A DNA stretch of 64,000 nucleotides from Gibbula magus (lineage: Eukaryota > Mollusca > Gastropoda > Trochida > Trochidae), in contig OW388298.1 in the NCBI GenBank assembly GCA_936450465.1, positions 4,262,035 to 4,326,034 of the forward strand, in the 5' to 3' direction. The position numbers were made by a program, and so were the translations under genes. Positions 9,940 through 19,800 of this stretch are shown here, piece by piece. Positions within the stretch are counted from its first letter, which is position 1. The number at the start of each line of letters is the position of its first letter. Under the pieces are notes generated by a model that made no database searches, was not told the DNA's origin, and worked only from the letters and a program-made list of their open reading frames with translations.

Positions 9940-11595
9940 CTAAATCCAAACGTTTGGAAAACCTAATCAAAACGTGTGAGTTTAAGACGTTTGTAAAACT
10001 AAATGGAAACGTTTGATTTCAAGATGTTTGCAAAGCTAATTCAGAACGTTTACAAGACTAGATCAGATGAGTCGGCAAATGATGTAAAACGCTTTAAAAG
10101 CGAAGAAAGAACATTATGTTTTAAACCATCTGCTGAAACATATTAATTGTTTGACAAAGCTAATTGTGATAGTTAAATAATGTTAAATTTCTTTCATTTT
10201 TGTTGAGAAAGTTGTCACAAAATCAACTGATAAGGGAAGGAATAATATTCGTTTTGCAAACGTTTGCAAAACCTAACCAAAACGTGTGATTTTAAGACGT
10301 TTGCAAAACTTAATCAAAACGTTTTTATTTTGAACGTTTGCAAAACCTAACCAAAACGTGTGATTTTAAGACGTTTGCAAAACTAATTGGAATCGTTTGC
10401 TTTCAAGATGTTTGCAAAGCCAATTCAAAACGTTTACAAAACTAGATCAGATGAGACGCCAAATGATGTGTAAACGCTTTAAAATCGAAGAAAGAACATT
10501 ATAGCATTATGTTCTAAACCATCTGCTTAAACATATTAATTGTTGTACAAAGCTAATTGTGATAGTTCACAATAGTGAAATAATGTTCAATTTCTTTCAT
10601 ATTTGTTGAGAAAGTTGTCACAAAATCAACTGATAAGGGAAAGAATAATATACGTTTTGCAAACGTTTGCAAAACCTAACCAAAACGTGAGATTTTAAGA
10701 CGTTTGCAAAACTTAATCAAAACGTTTTTTTATTTTGAAACGTTTGCAAAACCTCACCAAAACGTGTGATTTTAGACGTTTGCAAAACTAAATGGACACG
10801 TTTGATTTTAAAAAGTTTGCAAAGCCAAATCAGAGCGTGTACAAGACTAGATCGAATGAGTCGGCAAACGATGTAAAAACGCTTCAAAAGCGAAGAAAGA
10901 ACATTATAGCATTATGTTCTAAACTATCTGCTGAAACATATTAATTCTTGGACAAAACTAATTTTGATAGTTCACAATAATGAAGTGATGTTACATTTCT
11001 TTCATAGTTGCTGTGAAAATTTCCAAAAACTCATGTTATAAAAGAAAAGGAATCAAAAACGATTTGCAAACGTTTGGAAAACTAACCCCATACGTTTTAC
11101 CCTAGTGGATACATGCACCCGTGTATTTCAGTCATTATTGAACATTAATTTGGGAATATAGTTTGATTTAAGAATATATTCGTCAACCACAAGTTCTTAT
11201 TGAAAAGATTATTAGGTTCTTACCTTTTGGGATACTCTTTTTAAGATGCCGTGTTGGAAAATTGCAGTCGAATCTTGCCAGCAAAAAACTTTTCAAATTG
11301 CAAATGGCGGCGGGAAATGACGTCATATGACCACGTGGTGTGTTTAAAAACCATACCAAAACGTTTTGCAAACGTTGTCATTGGGACAATGAAAACGTCA
11401 ATTTAAGGACCAGAAATTCTATTTTTAAAAAGATTTGAGAACTTCAGGGAAACGGCTTAAAAACGTTTTTCAAACGTCACAATTTTGAAAACGTTTTAAA
11501 ACTATTTGAAGACGTTGTGAAAACGCTTTCGAGACGTTTTGAAAACCGAAAACTATAAAAACGTTTTCAAAACCAAAACGAATGGTTTACTTGGT
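9940..11595. mobile_element. AAACGTTT-rich tandem block, putative non-autonomous transposon
   Basis: Three diverged tandem copies of a roughly 400-bp unit start near 9950, 10250 and 10660. This is shown by recurrence of GAAAGAACATTA (about 10105, 10490, 10893) and GAGAAAGTTGTCACAAAATC (10206, 10611). Each unit is itself built from words such as AAACGTTTGCAAAAC. A second cluster of ACGTTTT words fills 11340-11585. The two clusters flank a CRE-containing promoter-like segment (11290-11340). This architecture resembles the 3.35-kb element at 37218-40567, which has ACGTY arrays near its ends. Exact ends and target duplication are not determined. Confidence 0.5.
11224..11340 (-). promoter_or_regulatory. 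CRE/E-box promoter-like segment with splice donor
   Basis: On the minus strand the order is CACGTG (11332-11337), the perfect CRE TGACGTCA (11319-11326), a GCCGCC-rich stretch, about 85 bp of exon-like sequence, and a strong donor (AAAG|GTAAGAA at 11217-11223). No ATG lies in the GCCGCC context, so if this is a first exon it is untranslated at that point. Transcription is inferred, not shown. Confidence 0.3.
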
Positions 11596-11707
11596 AGACG
11601 AGGAATTCAATGCTTGGTGGAATTTTAATCAAGACGGGGTCAAACACAGTGTGTAGGGTACACACGAATATATCGGTGTATAGGTTGTAAAACGTCCATA
11701 GAATATA

Positions 11708-12035
11708 TAGTCCGTTTGTCGTGAAAACGTACCGATGAATTTCAAGTTTAAAAATAAATCAATTACGGTAAAATATAAATTACAAACCCTCATAGTTTTA
11801 CATCGCCAAATAGGCATTTAATTTTCAGAATTTTCTTCAACTTAGGTAAAAAGTTGTTTAAGAAACGATCGTTTGTTAAACAACTTTTTTCCTAAGATAC
11901 AGACAATTCTCAAAATTGAATGTCAAATTGGCGGGGTAAAACTACGAGGGTTTGTAACTTTCATTTCATCGTATTAAATTCACTTTTCTGTTAAACTTGA
12001 AATTCATCGGTACGTTTTCACGACAAACGGACTAA
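11708..12035. mobile_element. 328-bp palindromic MITE
   Basis: The first 42 bp (from TAGTCCGTTTGTCG) are a perfect inverted copy of the last 42 bp (ending CGACAAACGGACTA). Inner parts also pair imperfectly around a central CGATCG near 11867, so the whole element can fold back. Ends of TAG...CTA and flanking TA are compatible with a TA-target (Tc1/mariner-like) MITE. That class is an inference. Confidence 0.85.
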
Positions 12036-12630
12036 AGTGTCCTTCTTGTCACTGTAGTCTATGACAACATACATCAGCTGCAGTTTCTCTATTTCATATT
12101 TATATAATAGTTCAATGCTGTTAGATTTCGATTTCGATTTATAAAGAAAACCTTTCTGTGTAGGCCTACACTGTGGAATATACAATATACGCACTATGTT
12201 ATAGAATTATAAAAATAAATCTATTATGAATATTTATCGCCATTATAGACAGACCACCGAGCAACGCGACATAGGCAACACACTAATGCTAAAGTCTGTG
12301 TTTACGTCAACACTCAAAACAGAAAGCCTAACGTTATCGTCACGTAATCAAACACGCCTTATACACGTGAGCTGAACATTATCTCGCTGACGTGACTCTC
12401 ATATTGAATTCGAAATTGATAAATGACTTTATAATAGATGGATATATCCCTCTTATCAAATTTGATATTGCATAATTTTTTAAATTTTAATTTTATAAGC
12501 TAAATTCCTTCCTTGATGCCCAGTATGAAAACATGATTGCGGATAAGTTTTAAGACTTTTACCCTAATTTGAAAAAAAACCTTTATTGATTTATAATTTG
12601 AGTAGTTGAGGCCTGTGCCTCGATAACAAC
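12036..12630. other. Spacer
   Basis: AT-rich DNA with no recognised gene, RNA or repeat. Confidence 0.5.
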
Positions 12631-12634
12631 TTAA

Positions 12635-12946
12635 AGGGGCAGTAGCACGTTTTTTGCAAATTTCCCCATTTATAATGACAGTTTATGTCATTTATATTAA
12701 CTTTAGAGGGTAAAACAACTTATTACACAAATCAATTATCCGTAGTGGTAATAACGGTGTTGCGTATAAAGCAAAATTTGCATGGCGGCCATTTTATTGT
12801 GAACCCATTTTATTAATTTTAATGACAATAATGATTCCCATGGCTTAACAGAACCATGTACACTCATTGTTAAATTGATTTTCCGCAAAAAGAAAGGTGT
12901 TTTACTATTAGTGACATTGTTATTCAAATATTCTGCTACTGCCCCT
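12635..12946. mobile_element. 312-bp MITE with TTAA target site
   Basis: The terminal inverted repeats AGGGGCAGTAGCA and TGCTACTGCCCCT are exact and are flanked on both sides by TTAA (12631-12634, 12947-12950). TTAA duplications are typical of the piggyBac and Kolobok superfamilies. The element is too short to encode a transposase; the 63-codon minus-strand frame inside it is not a gene. Confidence 0.85.
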
Positions 12947-12950
12947 TTAA

Positions 12951-13480
12951 TACTGGACGGTTAATTCAGAAACACCTCAGTCCTATGAAATGTACACTCT
13001 AGTTTGTATCTTCACACGAACCCGTGATTAATCCCGTCGAGTTGCAAGTGAAAGTGATGTAATTCGATATTTCATATCTTTAAATAAAGTGCTAATTAAA
13101 TATCTAAATTCCCTCCTTGGTTCCTCTAATAAGTTTAAAACATTTCATTCTAAAACTGATTGACCCATTTATTGGTTAATGTTATTGTCAATGTATACAC
13201 TGAGTTGGTAATCACGCACACTACGAATAATACTGTTACAATTATTTATTCAAAACACCTCGATCATGAATTTTAGACTCCTAATCGATTTGTATGTTGA
13301 CCTAATTGACTTGTATGTTCAACTGATGCCCATCTGTCTTCGTTCAATCCTCCCCGCCCTACGTATATATATGTGAAATATAATTCTAAGAAACTAACAG
13401 TCATTTATCCAAAAACACCACGATTATGTGAATTTTGGATTGTCACGACATAATTTCGCATCGAATTTGACATTTTTATT
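12951..13480. other. Spacer
   Basis: AT-rich DNA with no recognised feature. Confidence 0.5.
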
Positions 13481-14217
13481 AGCTCATCAGGCCTGAAAGG
13501 CCCGATGGGCGCATGGCATGGCGTCCGGCCGGCCGTCCATCCGTCTGTAAACTTTTCGCTTTTCGCTGAAATTTTAGGTACAGACTCCTTGTCTAATAGG
13601 GATTCTAAATTGTAGATTTCGTGACCCCAAGACCCCAAATGGGGTCACAAGGGTCACAATCTTAAAAACCTATTTTCTTCTTCTCAAGTTCCAAAAGGTC
13701 TAGAGAGCTGGAAAGTTGTGTGCAGACTCCTTGGCTAATGGGGATTCTAAATTGTAGATTTCGTGGCCCCCCGACCTCAAATGGGGTCACAGGGGTCACA
13801 ACCTTAAAACCCTATTTTCATCTTCTTCAGTTCCAAAAGGTATAGAGAGCTTAAAAGTTGTGTGCAGACTCCTTGGGTAATGGGGGTTCTAAATTGAAGA
13901 TTTTGTGACCCCATGACCCCAAATATGGATCACTGGGTCACAACCTATACAAAAATACCATTGTAGCAAGCTTTGAACAGTTCTCTTGAGATTTTATGTG
14001 CTCCCATTTCAGACTAAGGGAGGTAATCCCAAATATGCGAGTTCTAACTTTGAGAAATGGTTCTTGAAAAAGAAGAATTAAGAATAGTGGATCTAACAAA
14101 TATTGTTTGTAATATTTATTTTGTAAGCCCATAACTTCTATCATATTTCATATGTAAATATTAATAATTTTTCATATAATATTGAATGCCTGATGAGCTA
14201 CAGAGCCAATGGCTCTA
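13481..14217. mobile_element. HINE-like dispersed repeat, copy c
   Basis: Complete ends: AGCTCATCAGGCCTGAAAGG at the left and CCTGATGAGCTACAGAGCC with the hairpin arm GGCTCT at the right, each next to T-rich DNA. Three to four palindromic GACCCC...GGGGTC monomers fill 13570-13940. The part from 13945 to 14180 is unrelated to the other copies and may be a variant 3' body or an insertion. Non-coding. Confidence 0.75.
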
Positions 14218-14263
14218 TTTTTCTATTTCTCATTACTGACACCTGAATTACATCGTTCTTTTT

Positions 14264-14720
14264 AGCTCATCAGGCCTAAAAGGCCCGATGGGCTTATGGC
14301 ATGCCATGGCGTCCGGCGTCCGTCTGTCCATCCGTCCGTCCGTAAACTTTTCCTTTTTCGCCAGAACTATTGACTCCACAGAGCTAAAATTTTATGTGCA
14401 TACTCCTTGGCCAATGGGGATTCAAAATCGTAGATTTTGTGACCATGTGACCCCAATCTAGGTCACAGGTCATGACCCAAAAACTATTTTAATCTTTATC
14501 TCAAGTATGTAAAGCTCTAGAAAGGTGAAATGTTGTGTAGATACTCTTTGGTCAAAGGTGATTCTTAATTGTAGGATTGTCACTCCAAAAGTGGGTCACA
14601 GGGGTCATGATCTAAAAACCTATTTTTTGCTTAACAATGTATTACTTAAGATAACTTAGATATTAAACCTTAGATAATAAATCAATGAAATCTTGATGAG
14701 CTTCAGAGCCCATGGTTCTG
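14264..14720. mobile_element. HINE-like dispersed repeat, copy d
   Basis: Begins AGCTCATCAGGCCTAAAAGG only 46 bp after copy c and ends TTGATGAGCTTCAGAGCCC with a degraded hairpin (GGTTCT in place of GGCTCT). It has fewer internal monomers than copy a. The tandem placement of c and d in one orientation suggests repeated insertion into T-rich DNA. Confidence 0.7.
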
Positions 14721-14739
14721 TTTTTTTAAAACGGATACA

Positions 14740-15422
14740 AAATACCATTTCGCCTATTAGAATGTCGACATTCCATTGCACGAGGGTAAACTTAAGTTTT
14801 ATCGTTTTGAAGTCACCAGTTTGTCTTCTGACGGCTATGATACACAAGGCGGTTTCGGTGCTCCGTACAGAGTTCCGGGCCACTGGTCTGGAGCCCGATG
14901 CAAACCCAGCTATAAGGGGGGTCCCAGTCTCGGCCTAGTCCAAGACATGGGATCAACCGAGGATCTCCAGCTCCCAGGCATTGGTCTGACGAGCCTGGAG
15001 TCCCAAGCCTCCACCCAGCCCTCCCTGACGCCGGTCAGGTCCTGTCTGGGAGCCAGCTGGCTCCGCCTACCCTAGTACCTCTCGCCGGAAAAGGTCAACT
15101 GGGCCAGGTATCTCTGTCAGGGAATGAGGCGCCTCCTGTTTTGCAGGACCAGTGACTTCTGCACCCTGTCCCTCGCTCCGAGACCGCCGTCCCAGTGACG
15201 GTGCCGTCCAGTCAGCGTGGGGACCCAACGAGGACTCAGTTACGGTATCAGCGTACAGACCTTATCTCGGAGGCCATCCCTGGCGTTGCTGCCCCGGTCC
15301 CCGAGCCCTAGGAAGCAGACTACCGCTTAATGGGGGAGGCCTTTGCCAAGAGCAAGGCTCCCATAGCGGGGCTCTGCGTTCTCTCCTCCTAGATGGATGA
15401 GGTTGTTGATCCCCTCCTTGTT
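14740..15422. other. GC-rich island between two dispersed repeats
   Basis: This stretch is clearly richer in GC than its neighbours and is bounded by HINE-like copies d and e. Open frames of 81, 99 and 82 codons exist on the plus strand (14693-15400), but their products are proline/serine/glycine-rich and match no family I recognise. Such openness is expected where GC is high. It could be a piece of a retrotransposon 5' region or a foreign insertion. I do not call a gene. Confidence 0.4.
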
Positions 15423-15931
15423 AGCTCATCAGGCCTGTGCGGACTCCTTGGCCAATGGGGATTCTAACTTGTAGATTTTGTGACCCCATATCCCCAAATG
15501 GGGTCACATCCTTAAAACCCTATTTTCATCTTCTTCTCCAGTTCCAAAAGGTCTAGAGAGCTGGAAAGTTGTGTGCAGACTCCTTGGCCAATGGGGATTC
15601 TAAATTGTAGATTTGGTGACCCCATGACCCCGAATGGGGTCACAGGGGTCACATCCTTAAAAACCTAGTTTCATCTTCTCCAGTTCCCAAAGGTCTAGAA
15701 AGCTGAAAAGTTGTGTGCAGACTCCTTGGCCAATGGGGATTCTTAATTATTGATCTTTTGATCCCATGACCCCAAATGGGGTCACAGGGGTCACATTCTT
15801 TAAAACCTATTTTCATCTTCTTCTCCAGTTCCAAAAGGTCTAGAGAGCTGAAAAGTTGTGTCCAGACTCATTAGCCAATTATGATTCTAAATTGTAGATA
15901 AACCCTGATGAGCTACAGAGCCCATGGCTCT
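15423..15931. mobile_element. HINE-like dispersed repeat, copy e
   Basis: Starts AGCTCATCAGGCCTG, lacks the leader found in copies a, c and d, and goes straight into the monomers. Three to four GACCCC...GGGGTC units follow. It ends CCTGATGAGCTACAGAGCCC plus ATGGCTCT before a T-run. Non-coding. Confidence 0.75.
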
Positions 15932-16327
15932 ATTTTTATTTTTGTGTGATAGAGAATCGCACCCTTTTATATTTCAGTTGTTGTCAGTTGTCAGTCAATT
16001 TGATTATTATTTTTTAGTTATTATCATTTTCATTTATAATATTTTGTTATTAATCGATATGTGAAAGAAATCCGGTTCGAATCCGACCGAACGCAACACT
16101 ATAGTCACTTTACCCCTCACAGCTTGAACTTGTTATATAATTATAACATTTTTTAATTTTTTTATTTAACTTTCTATTAACCTTACGCTCAGCATACTGT
16201 AAATCATAAACATAAATAATAATCATAATCAATGTAATTAAACATGTCTTAAATTGTTTAATTTAAAGCTTAAATGAAATTTTGAATTTGATTTAGATTG
16301 TGTAGATCACTATTTTGATTGTTTCAG
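15932..16327. other. AT-rich spacer upstream of Myb/SANT-like exon
   Basis: No gene recognised. It includes a TGTTTCAG splice-acceptor context at its right end. A GGTTCGAATCC word at about 16073 resembles a tRNA B-box but has no matching A-box or cloverleaf. Confidence 0.45.
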
Positions 16328-16474
16328 CAATCTTTTGGTCTCAGAGGCCATTCAGTCGTAAAAAGACAAGAGGTGTGGAAAACAATATCAATGAGACTGC
16401 TGAATGAAGGCCACAAATATACTCCTGTGGCCTGTGATAAGAAGTTTAGATCTCTAAAGTACAGGGTTGTATAA
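16328..16474 (+). CDS. Orphan Myb/SANT-like DNA-binding exon (fragment)
   Basis: A 48-codon frame opens exactly after a good acceptor (TTGATTGTTTCAG). It reads QSFGLRGHSVVKRQ, then EVWKTISMRLLNEGH, KYTPVACDKKF and RSLKYR before a stop at 16472-16474. The pattern W-x-x-I...L...G-x-x-x-(T/S)-P-x-x-C-x-x-K-(F/W)-x-x-L-K-x-x-(Y/R) is that of the second and third helices of Myb/SANT-like (trihelix) domains, common in transposon-associated and regulatory proteins. The first helix with its tryptophan would be on an upstream exon that I cannot find, and no convincing donor follows. It is probably a stranded exon. Confidence 0.5.
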   Translation, partial: QSFGLRGHSVVKRQEVWKTISMRLLNEGHKYTPVACDKKFRSLKYRVV

Positions 16475-16875
16475 ATTTAATGCAATCTTTACCATCGACT
16501 AATTATCAAATGTGAAATAAGTAGCTATTTTCTCCATTAAATACTTAGATGATTTGATAATTAAAATGCATCATTTCCTTCTATGCTGCAAACTTAAACA
16601 ATAATTAAAAATACTGTTGTGGGCGTGTGCTTATTTCAAGCCCTCCTTTTTTAATGTTGGTGTGCTATTTATTAATCAAATGAATAAAGGAATCTGAAGC
16701 CTTTGAAATGTATTAAATTTAATAATTTCTTTCCATAAACAGTATTCAAAGTATTTACTCTTTCAATGTCTTAGATATAATTCCATCATTCATTCAAACA
16801 AACAGACTGGGAGGGGGAAGAGGGCCTGGGGCTAACTGGACCTCATGGGGGAGGTCTTAGAAGGGGACCCTGCAG
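16475..16875. other. Spacer with a G-quadruplex motif beside the satellite
   Basis: Mostly AT-rich with no gene. At 16809-16831 four G-runs (GGG, GGGGG, GGG, GGGG) with loops of 1-5 nt meet the usual G-quadruplex pattern. They lie about 45 bp before the first 29-bp satellite unit. Confidence 0.55.
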
Positions 16876-19800
16876 TCCCTCCAGTGGCTACTCTAGCCTC
16901 CATGTCACTCCAGTGGCTACTCTAACCTCCATATATGTCCAGTGGCTACTCTAGCCTCCATGTCACTCCAGTGGGGTCTCTAGCCTCCATGTCACTCCAG
17001 TGGCTACTCAAGCCTTCATGTCACTCCAGTGGCTACTCTAGCCTCCATGTCACTCCAGTGGATACTCTAGCCTCAATGTCACTCCAGTGGCTACTCTAGC
17101 CTTCATGTCACTCCAGTGGCTACTCTAGCCTCCATGTCACTCCAGTGGCTACTCTAGCCTCCATGTCACTCCAGTGGCTACTCTAGCCTCCATATCACTC
17201 CAGTGGGGTCTCTAGCCTCCATGTCACTCCAGTGGCTACTATAGCCTTCGTGTCACTCCAGTGGCTACTCTAGCCTCCATGTCACTCCAGTGGCTACTCT
17301 AGCCTCCATGTCACTCCAGTGGATACTCTAGCCTCCATGTCACTCCAGTGGCTACTCTTGCCTCCATGTCACTCCAGTGGCTACTCTAGCCTCCATGTCA
17401 CTCAAGTGGCTACTCTAGCCTCCATGTCACTCCAGTGGCTACTCTAGCCTCCATGACACTCCAGTGGCTACTCTAGCCTCCATGTCACTCCAGTGGCTAC
17501 TCGAGCCTCCATGTCACTCCAGTGGCTACTCTAGCCTTCATGTCACTCCAGTGGCTACTCTAGCCTCCATGTCACTCAAGTGGCTACTCTAGCCTCCATG
17601 ACACTCCAGTGGCTACTCTAGCCTCCATGTCACTCCAGTTGGGTCTCTAGCCTCCATGTCACTCCAGTGGCTACTCGAGCCTCCATGTCACTCCAGTGGC
17701 TACTCTAGCCTCCATGTCACTCCAGTGGCTACTCTAGCCTCCATGTCACTCCAGTGGCTACTCTAGCCTCCATGTCACTCCAGTGGCTACTCTTGCCTCC
17801 ATGTCACTCCAGTGGCTACTCTAGCCCCCATGTCACTCAAGTGGCTACTCTAGCCTCCATGTCACTCCAGTGGCTACTCTAGCCTCCATGACACTCCAGT
17901 GGCTACTCTAGCCTCCATGTCACTCCAGTGGCTACTCTAGCCTCCATGTCACTCCAGTGGCTACTCGAGCCTCCATGTCACTCCAGTGGGGTATCTAGCC
18001 TCCATGTCACTCCAGTGGCTACTCGAGCCTCCATGTCACTCCAGTGGGGTCTCTAGCCTCAATGTCACTCCAGTGTCTACTCTAGCCTCAATGTTACTCC
18101 AGTGGCTACTCTAGCCTCCATGTCACTCCAGTGGCTACTCTAGCCTCCATGTCACTCCAGTGGGGTCTCCAGCCTCCATGCCACCCAGTGGCTACTCATA
18201 GCCTCCATGTCACTCCAGTGGCTACTCTAGCCTCCATGACACTCCAGTGGGGTCTCTAGCCTCCATGTCACCCCAGTAGCTACTCTAGCCTCCATGTCAC
18301 TCCAGTGGCTACTCTAGCCTCCATGACACTCCAGTGGCTACTCTAGCCTCCATGTCACTCCAGTGGCTACTCGAGCCTCCATGTCACTCCAGTGGGGTCT
18401 CTAGCCTCCATGTCACTCCAGTGGCTACTCGAGCCTCCATGTCACTCCAGTGGGGTCTCTAGCCTCCATGTCACTCCAGTGTCTACTCTAGCCTCAATGT
18501 TACTCCAGTGGCTACTCTAGCCTCAATGTTACTCCAGTGGCTACTCTAGCCTCCATGTCACTCCAGTGGCTACTCTAGCCTCCATGTCACTCCAGTGGGG
18601 TCTCTAGCCTCCATGTCACTCCAGAGGCTACTCTAGCCTCCATGTCACTCCAGTGGCTACTCTAGCCTTCATGTCACTCCAGTGGCTACTCTAGCCTCCA
18701 TGTCACTCAAGTGGCTACTCTAGCCTCCATGACACTCCAGTGGCTACTCTAGCCTCCATGTCACTCCAGTGGGGTCTCTAGCCTCCATGTCACTCCAGTG
18801 GCTACTCGAGCCTCCATGTCACTCCAGTGGCTACTATAGCCTTCGTGTCACTCCAGTGGCTACTCTAGCCTCCATGTCACTCCAGAGGCTACTCTAGCCT
18901 CCATGTCACTCCAGTGGCTACTCTAGCCTCCATGTCACTCCAGTGGCTACTCTTGCCTCCATGTCACTCCAGTGGCTACTCTAGCCCCCATGTCACTCAA
19001 GTGGCTACTCTAGCCTCCATGTCACTCCAGTGGCTACTCTAGCCTCCATGACACTCCAGTGGCTACTCTAGCCTCCATGTCACTCCAGTGGCTACTCGAG
19101 CCTCCATGTCACTCCAGTGGGGTCTCTAGCCTCCATGTCACTCCAGTGGCTACTCGAGCCTCCATGTCACTCCAGTGGGGTCTCTAGCCTCCATGTCACT
19201 CCAGTGTCTACTCTAGCCTCAATGTTATTCCAGTGACTACTCTAGCCTCAATGTCACTCCAGTGGCTACTCTAGCCTCCATGTCACTCCAGTGGGGTATC
19301 TAGCCTCCATGCCACCAAGTGGCTACTCTAGCCTCCATGTCACTAAAGTGGCTACTCTAGCCTCCATGACACTCCAGTGGGGTCTCTAGCTTCCATGTCA
19401 CTCCAGTGGCTACTCTAGCCTCCATGTCACTCCAGTGGCTACTCTAGCCTCCATGACACTCCAGTGGCTACTCTAGCCTCCATGTCACTCCAGTGGCTAC
19501 TCGAGCCTCCATGTCACTCCAGTGGGGTCTCTAGCCTCCATGTCACTCCAGTGGCTACTCGAGCCTCCATGTCACTCCAGTGGGGTCTCTAGCCTCCATG
19601 TCACTCCAGTGTCTACTCTAGCCTCAATGTTACTCCAGTGGCTACTCTAGCCTCAATGTTACTCCAGTGGCTACTCTAGCCTCCATGTCACTCCAGTGGC
19701 TACTCTAGCCTCCATGTCACTCCAGTGGGGTCTCTAGCCTCCATGTCACTCCAGTGGCTACTCTAGCCTCAATGTCACTCCAGTGGCTACTCTAGCCTCC

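Noticed and set aside
12736..12927. 63-codon minus-strand frame
   Set aside because: Lies wholly inside the 312-bp TTAA MITE.
14693..15400. Open frames of 81, 99 and 82 codons in the GC-rich island
   Set aside because: Overlapping low-complexity products without family motifs; openness is explained by GC content.
16065..16100. GGTTCGAATCC resembling a tRNA B-box
   Set aside because: No A-box at the right distance, no acceptor or anticodon stem; not a tRNA, and no SINE body can be defined.
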